Assembly (NCBI GenBank): GCA_946122785.1 | Contig: CAMGYJ010000011.1 | Location: forward strand, 34,126,513-34,190,512 | From: Linum tenue | Taxonomy: Eukaryota > Streptophyta > Magnoliopsida > Malpighiales > Linaceae | Direction of reading: 5' to 3' | DNA: 64,000 nucleotides | In this document: positions 46,706-57,566 of the stretch, in pieces | Position numbering within the stretch: position 1 is the stretch's first letter | How the letters are laid out: each line of letters starts with the position of its first letter | Notes under the pieces: model-generated | Databases searched by the model: none | Told to the model about the DNA's origin: nothing | The model's input: only the letters and a program-made list of their open reading frames with translations | Made by a program: the position numbers and the translations under genes

Positions 46706-46850
46706 CTTACCATCACTCAATTGAAGTGAGAAGGAGATTTGACCATTTTGATATTGGGTATGATTCTTTTAATTAGAAAAATATTTATTTTGTCCATTTG
46801 AAAAAAGAAATAACATTTTTTTGAAAGAAAATTATATTGTGTGACGTAGG
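46706..46850 (-). repeat. inverted fragment of flanking sequence X (left part)
   Basis: Reverse complement of about 53545-53697. It begins CTTAC, the reverse complement of the GTAAG target copy at 48937-48941. It stops at GTGTGACGTAG, where the truncated second retroelement copy starts with a 2-3 base overlap (AG). Confidence 0.85.
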
Positions 46851-47824
46851 ACGCAAGTCCACACTCTCCTCCGCACAGATCAAGCGGGCGCCTTCTTTCT
46901 CGGCTTTAGACAGTACCACGGGCGAGTTGAATTCCTCAATATGGCCCAACTCCCACTGCCTAAGGAAGGCGCCCCCACTCTCAAAAAATGAATCCCGATA
47001 CGCCTTCATAAAAAAGAAGCCGTTGAACCATTTTCGGTTGAGTTTGGGACATCGTAACACGAAATGGTACGGGCGCTTCTTCCGCTTCTGAAGCGATAAA
47101 CAGTTGTCGAGGGGTGCCATCTTGAAAAAATACCTAAACAAGTTAAAGGTGGGCTCCACGTTGTTCTCCCGGCACCTCAGCTTGAATAGGATCACGAATA
47201 GTTATGACAGAGGGGGAGAGGCGCCCCAATGAGCAGCCGCACGTCGTCAGAATCCCCTCCATAATGTGGTCGAGGGGGAAGCGCAGCCCGAATCGGAAGT
47301 ACTCCTGGTACACCCCGATCCACTTGGGCCTGCAGACGCCCACTCGTGAGATAGGAGAGGGGGCGCATACCACCAGTCGCGCGGCAGTTGCAGGCTCGTG
47401 ACAAGTTCGTGGACGCGCGCCAAAGTGACCGTCGACTGATGCTTCGGCCCGGCCACCTCGAAAGGCAATTGGGCCGTCTCCGTTGGTAGATGGTCTGGGG
47501 GAAAGCACTTCTCCCATGTGGTGATTTTATAGGATCCGTCGGCCGGCAGAAATCCGGGCGCCGTGGAGCTTGATGGTCCGGCCGATGTCGAAGCAGGCGC
47601 CCCCTCTAAACCAACAAACGATCCAGGTGCAACGGGGACGCGGGGTAAGTGACGCCCTACCCTAAGCAACTAGAACAAATGCAACACAACCAACGAAAGA
47701 AAGAAGATTCCTTACCGCATTGAGTTGGACGACTTGCCTCGCCACCTGCTCCCGAGGCGCCCGCACAAGTCGCGTCGCCGCCTGAGGCGCCTTGGCCGGA
47801 AGTCTTGTCTTGTTGTGCAGACAT
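46850..47824 (-). pseudogene. truncated second copy of the antisense extra gene
   Basis: Exon 1 47824-47716 (MSAQQDKTSGQG start) and exon 2 from 47605. A one-base insertion near 47195 shifts the frame, and the gene is cut at 46850 about 50 bp before the end of exon 2. Confidence 0.85.
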
Positions 47825-48446
47825 TTTCGAGGGGCAAAGTAAAAGGACGGTTGCTGCAGAGACTGACAAGAAACAAGTCAGAGCAGACTCTAGAGAGAAG
47901 TCAGAGGAAACTTTAGAGAGAGAGTGAATGGTGGAAAGTGACAAGAACTAAGGGGGAGGGGGGTATTTAAAGGGAGCGAAGGTCCACGACAGGACCCGCG
48001 CCGACGTGCCACGTGTCCATATCACGGGCGGACTTTTGAGCTTCCCCCACCTTTCCCTTTCTTGGAATTTCCGAAATTTCAAATTCGAATTTTCTAAATT
48101 CTCAATTTGAAATTTCGCATTTTCCCGCCAAGCCAAAGGTGGGACTCACGTCAAAATTCCCCCCGCGAGGGGGGCATAAGGGATTGGGACGCCTGCACGG
48201 AAAGCGCCATTAGGAGCCGTCCGAGAAACACAAGCGAAAAGGCATCGCAAGGAGCGGCAGCAACGACGGGACGCCCGTCAACGAAAGGGGATTAGCAAGT
48301 GTGCCCCCGAACCATGAAGGTAGTAAGAATACAACATAGGGCGCCGAGGAGCATGCGTCCCATAACAAAGAGGACGCCAGACCGCAATAGGAGAATCAGC
48401 CAGGCGCTCAAAGGCGAAGCCATGAGCACCTGACTGGGGGGGCAAT

Positions 48447-48936
48447 TGTTGGGGGTATTACCCAGCAATTAGGAGTTGGGCCCCCCAAAAAGAAGAATTG
48501 GGGGCCAGGGCCCAAAAAGGGCTCCATTAGAAGCCCTCGGGCCCAAGCAAGGGGAAGGGCCCAAAGAATAAAACACTAAAAGCCAAAGGGAGACCAGCTG
48601 TCAGGTGGTCCACTGCCTGCGGGCGCCTGTCGCGTGTCAGGAGCCTGACAAGGCAGTTGGGTGTCTGGCAAAGGGGGCACAGAGCATTAAATTAGAACAG
48701 TGACGTGGAGGAGATCAACCTCGAGTTCGGTGAGTATAAATAGGGGCAGTTGGTAGCATTAACCCAGGTTGGACTCTCTCGCTTAATTTACTACCTAAGA
48801 ACACTTCTCTTTCTAAGGGAACTAACTTGGGTGTCGGAGGACTAACGGGCCCAGGCGCCCTCCTCTTTGTGTGTGCAGGCAGGCGTCGGGAGAAAGGAGG
48901 TTCCTGTAGTACATGGCGGGTATCGTGGCACAAACA
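48447..48936 (+). repeat. LTR of the truncated inverted copy
   Basis: 490 bp, TGTTGGGGG...CACAAACA, with TATAAATAGGGG near 48735. Ends at GTAAG (48937-48941). Confidence 0.92.
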
Positions 48937-49129
48937 GTAAGCGACATCAGTTTCGGCTCCTATCAACAAAACGCAATAATATTAACTAATTTAAAAGTAT
49001 TCAATCTAGAAAGATTTATGAAAAAACGTAAAAAAACATTAACCTACTGAATAAATCCAAGACCGCAAATAATACAACCCAATTGAAGACTATTTTTTTT
49101 AGCTTTATAGGAAAGAGTAAAGAAAATGA
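48937..49129. repeat. flanking sequence X, copy 1 (right part)
   Basis: CGACATCAGTTTCGGCTCC ... TTCAATCTAGAAAGATTTATG matches 53693-53820. The next part, AATAATACAACCCAATTGAAGA, matches 61166-61190. X resumes at 50107 after the foldback element. Confidence 0.85.
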
Positions 49130-50106
49130 TTTTTTTTTCCAAAATACACATATTTTTAAAAAACATTCCCAAAATACACACGTTTTATGATAAATTCTCA
49201 ATCTACACATGTTTGGACATTACTGCGGTCGTCAACTGCAGTGAATGCCTTTACCGCGGCAGACGAAAGCGGTGAATGCATCACCGCGGTTGTCGGCCGC
49301 GATGAATGCCTAACCTAACACTGAAATTTCAAACGAACGTAACTTTGCACTCGGTTATCCGATTGTATCGAATCTTTTTTTCATTTCGCATAACTTTTCA
49401 AGATCTTTCAATTTGCAACAAGTCTTCATCCCAAAAAATGTCGTTTGCTATCCCCGAACGAGCAATTTATCATTTTGCCAAACTTTGAAAGACCATAACT
49501 TTTTGCTCCTCAATCCGAACGTCATAAAGATTTTTTTGATTGCGTATAACTTTTAAGAACTACAACTTTTACTAGGAAAGAATTTTTTAAACAAGAAATA
49601 TTTTTGGGTATACGGGATTTTGGGAACAACTTTGCCTTTTCACAAATCCTCAAACATTCCAAAATTATTGTCATGATCAAAGTTGTAGTCATTCAAAAGT
49701 TATTCGAAATAAAAAAAAAGTTTCATGACATTCGGATTGCGGAGCACAAAGTTTATGCTCTTATAAAATTTGTCAAAATCGAAAAATTGCTCGTTCGGGG
49801 TAACAAACGTCATTTTTTTGGGATGAATGCTTGTTACAGATGGAAAGATCTCGAAAATTTATGCGGAGTAAAAAAAGTCGCTACGATCGGATAACCTAGC
49901 GCAAAGTTACGTACGTTTGAAGTTTCAGTCTTCGATGAGACATTCACTGCTTTCGTCTGCGGCGGTGAATGCATTCACTGCGGTTGACAGCCCCAGTGAT
50001 GCCCAAACATGTGTATTTTCAGAATTTTTCATAAGAACATGTATATTTTGAGAATTCTTTTAAAAACATGTGTATTCTAGGGAAAAATTCAAAAAAAAAA
50101 AAAAAA
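49130..50106. mobile_element. 977-bp foldback element
   Basis: Nearly the whole element is one inverted repeat: arms of about 470 bp meeting near 49615. Paired words include AACGTAACTTTGC / GCAAAGTTACGTACG, CCCGAACGAGCAATTT / GCTCGTTCGGGG and ACTGCAGTGAATGC / GCATTCACTGCGG. The ends are T-rich / A-rich. Copy 2 of X (61210-61230) shows the uninterrupted site AAAATGACCACTG. The flanks AGAAAATGA and AAAAAAAGA suggest a decayed 9-bp duplication, as in MULEs, though only GA is certain. No coding capacity. Confidence 0.75.
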
Positions 50107-50206
50107 GACCACCGTACAACTGTGGGCCGAGGCTAAATAACACATACCAAATTAAAGAGCTCATGTCTTAGTGAACAATAAATCCTATTTGGTTTTATAT
50201 ATATAC
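50107..50206. repeat. flanking sequence X, copy 1 (distal part)
   Basis: GACCACCGTACAAC ... GCTCATGTCTTAGTGAACA matches 61224-61320. Confidence 0.8.
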
Positions 50207-50233
50207 TAGCTTTTTTCCGACCCGTTGGTCAGA
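50207..50233 (-). mobile_element. possible Helitron-like 3' terminus
   Basis: Minus strand: CTGACCAACGGGTCGG hairpin, then AAAAAAGCTAG and T. It is like the terminus at 35627 but the stem is weaker (one mismatch). Copy 2 of X diverges exactly here. Confidence 0.35.
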
Positions 50234-50799
50234 TGGATTTTATTTTATTTTATGTTAATCAATTTCTTCACACTTTTAAATAATTTGAGATTTTCGAAAA
50301 TAGTTAATTCATTATGTCAAATTAATATTTATGATATTCTTTTATTATGACATTAGGGATAATTAGTTAATGTATTTTTTTATCAAGTCGTCCTAGTGTA
50401 CTATTGTGTATTTTTTTCGTATCTTCGTAGAAATTTGCAAATTTTTTATTGTCCAATATGAATTTAGAGTTGGAAGAAAATATATATCATCTAGAATTTG
50501 TAGGAATTGAAGTTATATTAAAAAATCAAGAGAATAACGAAAAGATTATGCGTAGAAATCTCAAATGTGGAAGAATACGAAAAAAATAATTCTTATTGTA
50601 TAAATTAAGATAATTTAGTGTATAGGCTTGTTTGAATAATAAGTGGGGGCTATTAAGTGTTTGATACTAATGCACATACAAGAGTTAAGAAAATTCAAAC
50701 ATTGTAAAACCTTAAATTCTACTGTACCAATACGATATTTGACTTTTTATGTGGAGTTAATAGCATAAATTGTCACTCAATTATCCATTTTTCTCAAAT
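50234..50799. other. AT-rich sequence
   Basis: No gene or repeat recognised. Confidence 0.35.
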
Positions 50800-51245
50800 C
50801 TATCCTTTTTTTATTTTTCACATCAAACATGCCCGCATACTATATAGTATATACATTTTAACAAATTAAACTTACTCCTATTTTGTGGCTTATCTTCTCC
50901 GTCTGCAACTCCCAATAATTAATAGACATAATCTCATCATCCATCTGTTCCGCTTACTCTTCCTTCGACCCAACAATAAATAAACGCAAAATCTTATCTG
51001 TCACGAAAGAAACTTCAAGACCGGCTTCTGAATTTCAACTACTCTCTGAAAGTCCACCATTATTGATCGATTCGACTCAATCGTAAAATTTTGAACCCAA
51101 AATTTTTAGAATATCTGGATTTCAAATTATCAAAGGTTGTCAACCCAGTTTAGCCCGTTGGTCTGGTCGATTAAGTGGGTTGAGGGTTAAAGGTCCAATT
51201 GTTTGAGTCCGCTTTTACTCGGATATATGAAAAAGTTATTATATT
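50800..51245. repeat. direct repeat, copy 1 (~440 bp)
   Basis: ACAAATTAAACTTAC ... AATTAATAGACA ... TTTAGCCCGTTGGTC ... GATATATGAAAAAGT, repeated in the same orientation at 51880-52338 with scattered differences. Confidence 0.8.
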
Positions 51246-51879
51246 AATTTGAGTGTGCCGAAAGAGTGTGACTATTATATTAATTCAATTACTATATCAT
51301 TTAACTTACTAACATATTTTTGGTCAAAATATTATAACAATGCAACGTAAAAATAAAAATAAACTCATTTTAGTAGAATGATAGCTTTAAATAATCTGAT
51401 TAGGACCGAAAAAGGAATAGACTTCAAAAGTTTAATAGAAACCCACCAACGTTTACGATAGTACTGTGTTTATTTTATTTTTATTTAAAAGGAAAAGAGG
51501 AATGAACGCATCGTTTATCCACCCCCCCATCATTTTATTTAAAAGGAAAAGAGGAATAAACTCATTTTATTCTTCTTCCCCTATGATTCTTTGTTTCCTA
51601 AGCCGACGCTGGAGATCTCCTGTAGATGTACCAAATTGGCAAATTCTGTATCATCAGCCATCTAACTAACCTCCTATCCTTTTATTTAGTCCCAAACCCG
51701 TGATTTGATGATCTAATTCACAATCCCCATTCACGAACTAATGGTGTATCCTTTTCATGTTTGCTCTCCAAATCTCTGACGGCACCGCATGAATTCCTTT
51801 CTTCCACGAAGAAGCGGGTCATCGTCTTCGAGTCAAAGCTGTTGATTGAACTATAACTGGTTTCATTTTATTTTGTTAT
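51246..51879. other. spacer between direct repeats
   Basis: Contains a short duplicated word (TTATTTAAAAGGAAAAGAGG at about 51475-51500 and 51534-51556). No gene recognised. The direct repeats could be LTRs of a small element, but no PBS was seen. Confidence 0.35.
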
Positions 51880-52338
51880 TAAATCTATCCGTATACTATT
51901 ATTCACATAAGACATGCCTGCGTACTATATATAGTATATATGTTTTAACAAATTAAACTTACCACCATTTTGTGACTCATCTTCTCCGTCTGCAACTCCC
52001 AATAATTAATAGACACAATCTCATAATCCATCTGTTCCGCTTTAATTTATCTTCATTCGACCCAACAATAAATAAACGCAAAAACTTGTCTGTCACAAAA
52101 GTACCTTGAAGACCGACTTTTGAATTTCAACCACTCTCTGAAAGTCCACAATTATTGATCGATTTGGCTCAATCATAAAAATTGGAACCCAAAATTTGTA
52201 GAATATCTAGATTTCAAATTATCAAAGGTTGTCAACCCGGTTTAGCCCGTTGGTCAGGTAAATTAAATGGGTTGAGGGTTAATGGTCAAATCGTTTTAGT
52301 CATCTTTTGCTCTGATATATGAAAAAGTCATTATATTG
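51880..52338. repeat. direct repeat, copy 2
   Basis: See copy 1 at 50800-51245. It starts within AATCTATCCGTATAC and ends near GAAAAAGTCATTATATT. Confidence 0.8.
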
Positions 52339-52659
52339 TTCATATATTTATAAATTATGTAAAATATCATCTATATGTGGATAATATTCTTCCTAGCCCG
52401 GACTATCTACAATTGTTTCTCTATCTGCTACTTTCGGCTATCCTCCTTCGAGCTCCTAAAAAGCACTCCAACAACATGTATTCATCATTTGATGAAGGTC
52501 GCACTCCTAGGGCGATGGTGTGTGTGTCAGAATTGGAATTAATGAGGAGTGGCCAAGTGGGAATTGAGCGTGGAGTGTTTGCGAGGGACGACAATATGTG
52601 ATGGAAGGGGAGTCTGCCAGTAGTCTCTTTGTCTACAGAATTAACAAATGTGTCCCTCT

Positions 52660-53037
52660 TTTAAATTCGTCTCACCCGCAGCTTTCCGCTCCAGCCGCCG
52701 CCGAGGGTCCGACGGTGTCTATCGGCGGGAGGTATTCAGCGTTTTTGGGGAAGGAGACAGACGAAAGGACGACGAGATGATTGAAGGGGACGATTTAAGA
52801 TGGTGTTTTAAACTTTTAATTTAAATTAGGTTGGGGTGAAAAATGATTAAAATGAATTAGATTAAGTGAGGGGTATTTTGGTCTGTGCCCAGCCAATTTA
52901 AAGGTCAATTAACGGATAATCAGATGGAAGGGTATATTCGTTATGTTTTAATATTATGAGGGTATGTTTGTGCAATAATTTACAAGAGGGGTACATTTGT
53001 TAATTTGCAATAGTAGAAGGGTACAAAATGCTATTAA
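52660..53037. mobile_element. right end of a non-autonomous MULE-like element
   Basis: CTCACCCGCAGCTTTCCGCT ... GACGAAAGGACGACGAGATG is nearly the same as 35450-35585. It continues to an outer end whose reverse complement is GGTTAATAGCATTTTGTACC. A possible left end is GTTAATAGCATAAATTGTCA near 50758, but no target duplication was found. Confidence 0.6.
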
Positions 53038-53544
53038 CCCTTATTTTTACTAATACTTAATTTTCTATGAAATTTACTAAAAATATAATTTTGGAACCAA
53101 AATTTGAAATTATAAAAATTATGGATAAGATTTTACCAAATTTTGGGTTGACCTTCAATGCGTACAACCAATCCTTTTTAACGTAATGCTTTATTGCCTG
53201 GCATGAATGTCACATGTTGGTCATGCATAATTAGTAAAAATTCATTCGATAACCGGTATGCGTACTAAATGAGGGGTAAAACTATTGGTCTCGTAGTATT
53301 ATGGAGCCGTATTTTCTTATAATTTATTTAACATTTCACTTATTCAACACATAGAAAACGTTCAATACATGTATTATAGGGAATTCATTTGATAATCTAT
53401 TTATTTTATATTTTTAATCCATTTGTTTGTGAATTTCTAGTATTTTTTAACTAATGTCAAACAATATTCTTATGTTAAAATTTCATAAAACACTAAATAC
53501 TTATCATTCTCGTAAAGTACATGTATCATATTTTACTGACTATG
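53038..53544. other. AT-rich sequence
   Basis: No gene or clear element. Confidence 0.35.
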
Positions 53545-53823
53545 GTGCTACGTCACACAATATAATTTTATTTCAAAATTAATATAATTTCTTTTTTAAA
53601 TGGACAAAATAAATATTTTTCTAAGTAAAAGAATCATACCCAATATCAAAATGATCAAATCTCCTTCTCTTTTCAATTGAGTGATGGTAAGACGACATCA
53701 GTTTCGGCTCTTACAATAAAACACAATAATGATAACTAATTTAAAAGTATTCAATCTAGAAAGATTTATGAAAAAAACATTAAAAAAATTAACCCACTGA
53801 ACAAAAACCAAGACCCCAAATAA
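53545..53823. repeat. flanking sequence X, copy 2 (left part)
   Basis: CTACGTCACACAATATAATT ... TGAGTGATGGTAAG then ACGACATCAGTTTCGGCTC without the LTR element: an empty-site relative of the retrotransposon insertion. It continues at 61164 after the PMD-MULE. Confidence 0.85.
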
Positions 53824-54484
53824 ATGCATTTTTCCCCAAACTACCATCGTTTAAATTTTTTTACAAAAGTACCACCCAATCCAACAAAATTCCAAAAGTA
53901 CCACCATTAATCAATAATCGCACCACGAAGGCGCGGTTCTCCTTCAAACCGCGCGGGGAACAGGAGGTTCTCCATTGGGAAGCTGCAAAACCACTCCTCC
54001 ACGTGGAGGTCCATGCAACCATGCGATTGGGAGGCGATTCGACGGCTAATCGCCTGCTAGCGGAGCGATTCGCGTCTCAGCCTTATAACTGTTCCCCGAG
54101 GGTGCGGTTTTGGCTTCGGGAAAACCAAACCGTGTACCGGGGGCGCGGTTTCCTGTGGGGTAAAATACCAAACCGCCCCCCCTCTAGATGGTCCTCCATT
54201 TATAAATACCTACCCCTTCCTCTCATTTTCTTCACACCAAAACAAATCTCCTCTCTCTCTCTATGTTTATCACTCTACCCATCCCCCTCTCCACCCAAAA
54301 ACCTTGGAAATAGTGGTTTGTTGGTTGCGGCTAAATCTGATCTGCCCTAAAAAAACTTTTCTTTGGTTTTCATTAAAAACCGTCGAATCTCTGTCCGGTT
54401 CCTGAAAAAATGGCCGATTTTTTCGAAGAAGAGGGTATTTACTATGATGACTATCAGGCGGTACGTACTCATTTTACCTAATTT

Positions 54485-54522
<38 letters not shown>

Positions 54523-54526
54523 GCTG
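54485..54526. repeat. (TTG)n microsatellite
   Basis: About 13 TTG units in the first PMD intron. Confidence 0.95.
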
Positions 54527-54824
54527 TAATGATTTTATTTAATCTATATACTAATTGATTTATGTTGTTGTTATGCTATCGTAGGTTAGGAAGGATGTTG
54601 ATATATACAATCAAAGATATTATGTTGATCAAGGATCGATTGATCCGACTGTGTTATACGACCAAGATAATCATCGTTCAAGGGACGTTTGGAACGACCA
54701 CAAGGTACATATTATTTATCATCACTTGTAATTTTTATTTTGCTAACGTAATATATTTATTTGTAAAATAAATTTGTTAATTGTTAATCGTATTGATTAT
54801 TTTCAATAATTTAAATCAATACAA

Positions 54825-55060
54825 TGTGTCACTTAATTAGACTCTTTATATAGAAAATGCATGCCTAAAGAAATGAGGTCTTAAGCGATCATCATGATCC
54901 TCCCATTTCCTGGGAAAATCGGGTTCTAAGCGATCCTCGGATCCCCCCTTTTTCTGTCAAACATGCTGTGTTTCTAAGGAGATGTACACCTCTACTAAGA
55001 GGCTTACGAGTGTACTTGTATTGCTTTAAATTGTTGAAAACAATCAATATGAAGTACAAA
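54825..55060 (+). repeat. intronic repeat, inverted relative to 58490-58735
   Basis: CAATACAATGTGTCACTTAA ... TCTTAAGCGATCATCATGAT ... TACACTTGTATTGCT. The reverse complement is in the transposase region at 58490-58735 with small differences. Lies in PMD intron 2. Confidence 0.85.
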
Positions 55061-56817
55061 AGAATATATTTGATTTTATGTGTATGTGTAAAAAATAATT
55101 TTATTTAAATTTTGAAAATGGTATTCATTTTACTTAATTATTTTAGTTAGCTTAATATTAATGTTTTTTAAATTATGTATATTTCTTGGAAAAAAACCTT
55201 GATTTCATTAATTGATATTGTTTGTTATAATAGATTTATATATGTATAAATCATAAACATATAGTGAAAGTTAAATTCTTCGCTAGGATGCATACCATAT
55301 AGTCCGCTATAGGGGAACGACGAATGTGCTCGCATGGAACGACGTCATCTTGCCCTTTCTAAGAAGGGCAAGATTGGATCCTATTAGGCACTGTAATGGA
55401 ATAAAGATCGACCGCCAACTCATCACGACATTGGTAGAGAGATGGCAAAAGGAGACACATTGCTTCAATTTTCGTGAAGGCGAGTGCACCATCACACTTA
55501 AGGACGTCGTCATCCTAACCGATTTGCCATCGATGGTGATGTTATTTGTGTGGACTGTACTCCACCAGCTTAAGTTGTTGCAAATATGAGTGGTTTGCAG
55601 CATTTCATATATAGCGCCACAGGGTTGGTACCGCCAGAAAAGGGAGATCACGATGCGGAGGGTAATCCACCATTGTCCAAGGGCCAAGTATCCATCACTT
55701 GGTTGACAGCGGAGATCAGGCGTAAGCACAACCCTGAGGTCGGAGGCATTCCCCTCACGGAGGAAAGTTCGGAGCGTGATAAAGAAATTTATGCACGTAT
55801 CTACATCTTCGACATGATTATAGGAGTTTTCTTCCCACAAAATCCAACAATTTAATCAGCAATTAATGGTTGAAGATCATATTTGGTGATTGGGACGATA
55901 TGGGGGACCTGAGCTGGGCATCTGCTTGCCTAGCTCATCTTTACCGCTCCCTCTGTAATGCTAGTTCGAGAGCGGTAAAGGAGATTGATGGGGCCATGTT
56001 CATCATCCAATTCTTAGCTTGGGAGCATCTGTCATGATTGCGCCGAAGGAAAACCCCGACAAGGAATGGGGACCCGACCATCCCCGACGACATGAAGCTT
56101 ATGGTTGTAGGTAAACATCTTCGATCCCACTTATAGCTCTCACCTTTTTTTACTAATTCAGTATTTTATAGTATATTTTTAATTGTGTAATTTTTCATAT
56201 GAATAGGTGGCTTGGTGAAACAACATGCGACAACCTAGTCGAGCATAAGCTAGAGGAGTATAATAGAAGGCTGGATCAGCTTTGGGATGCAGAGGTAACC
56301 ATCATAATACACAATTACTTCCTGCTCTATTTTGGACTTGCTTTAGTATGTTTCTTGATGGTCCATTTGTTCTGCACCTTCATAGCTTAAGTTCGATTTG
56401 TATACTGACCGCATCGTCGCACATCACATCCACAAGTTCTCGTTGCATCCCGGTCAATGGTGCACTCGAGTCCCACTAATTTGCCTCCATATAGTGGAGT
56501 GGAACTTTCCGGATCGATGCTTACGACAATTCGGATGTGAGCAATGAATGCCATTAGAAGTCCTGGCGAGAGGTGGGGCTCACTCGTAGGATAGCGAACA
56601 GTCTCATTGGCTGTATGAGAATGCGCGCTCGTGATCATCATAGATACCCTCCAGTTCCCCCTGTGGCACCAGCTCCGGTGACGCATGATGTCCCCATCCC
56701 GCCCCCGCCGGTCCATAGAAGGCCAAACAAGACTACTAGGGATCGACCTCACGTGCCTGAGATCAAGATGATTGAGGCATAAAAGGTGCCTAATCCATTG
56801 GAGGTGTGCCAAGGTGC

Positions 56818-57035
56818 AGGGTCGAGTACGTAGTACGATCCCCGATCGAGTTTTCACTACGATCCGTGACCGAGTGCTTTCTACGACCCCAGTACTCAAC
56901 ATGAGCCTCGGCCCAGTTACCACTATGATCCCCGGCCTAGTTTCCACTATGATTCCCGACCGAGTTTCCAATACAATGCCCGGCCAAGTTTCCACTATGA
57001 TCCCCGATCGAGTACATATCACGACGACACATCCT
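56818..57035 (+). repeat. 24-bp coding repeat (RPSFHYDP)
   Basis: About eight imperfect units like CGGCCCAGTTACCACTATGA or CGACCGAGTTTCCACTATGA, encoding a Tyr-Asp-Pro-Arg-Pro-Ser-Phe-His octapeptide in the PMD C-terminal region. Confidence 0.8.
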
Positions 57036-57566
57036 CGGCTACTTGGCACGATGGTTCATCCTCGAGTGCCCACCAAGACTTCTCACCTTTGCATCGACCT
57101 CAACATCAATGGCAGACCACTCCCCACCGTATGAGCGTGGATGGGACTCGACCGCGCACGGAGGAACCAACTAGCACAACACCGCGACAACAAAGCACGG
57201 ACCAACGCCTTTCTATGGCGAATATGCCTCTTTCACCGCGTCCAACCACGGTTACACCCAGTGGACCAGTCGCCCATCGAACAAGGAAACAGAGGGCGAA
57301 TCGTCGAGACAATGCATGAGTGTGACCCAATCGTCAAGTTTTATTTAAGTTAAACAAGTTGTGTTTATTTCAAGTTATGTTTTGTTTGAGTGATGTGTTT
57401 CATGTAGTAGTGTGTTTGTGTGAGTGATGTGTTTATTAAAAAAGTTGGAACATTGCGTCGAATTGTGGCAATTTTGCAAATTTCCAATGGCATTTAATCA
57501 CACAAAAACCAAGTACATAGTCATTGAAATTAAAACACATTGTGAACCATGTGAAAATACATGAAA

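Larger units (their letters stand above)
46848..48936 (+). mobile_element. truncated inverted copy of the Tat element (3' third plus LTR)
   Basis: Nearly identical to the reverse complement of 36742-38920. It holds one LTR (48447-48936), the leader with G-box, and the first exon and most of the second exon of the antisense gene (here on the minus strand, 47824-47716 and 47605 to about 46850). It lacks the 94-bp duplication and has point differences and a 1-bp insertion near 47195, so it is a distinct copy rather than a duplicated read. GTAAG follows the LTR. Its interior end is a deletion or rearrangement breakpoint. Confidence 0.9.
54410..57319 (+). pseudogene. plant mobile domain (PMD) protein, decayed
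   Basis: Exons 54410-54460 (MADFFEEEGIYYDDYQA), 54585-54704 and 55287 onward have GT-AG borders. The third exon holds the PMD start: VLAWNDVILPFLRRARLDP, ITTLVERWQKETHCFNFREG, ECTITLKDVVILTDLP. A frameshift near 55535 and a TAA soon after break it. Later blocks are ITWLTAEIR, ARIYIFDMIIGVFFP, LSWASACLAHLYRSLC and PDRCLRQFGCEQ, the usual PMD order. The C-terminus carries an 8-residue repeat (RPSFHYDP type) and a basic end. PMD proteins relate to Arabidopsis MAIN/MAIL1 silencing factors and are often carried by MULEs. This copy is not functional. Confidence 0.82.

Noticed and set aside
46848..48936. Assembly duplication of 36742-38920
   Set aside because: Point differences, a 1-bp insertion, a missing 94-bp unit and a distinct flank show a real second copy, although long reads should confirm the junction.
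50800..52338. Calling the direct repeats LTRs of a retrotransposon
   Set aside because: No TG..CA ends, PBS, polypurine tract or target duplication could be seen.
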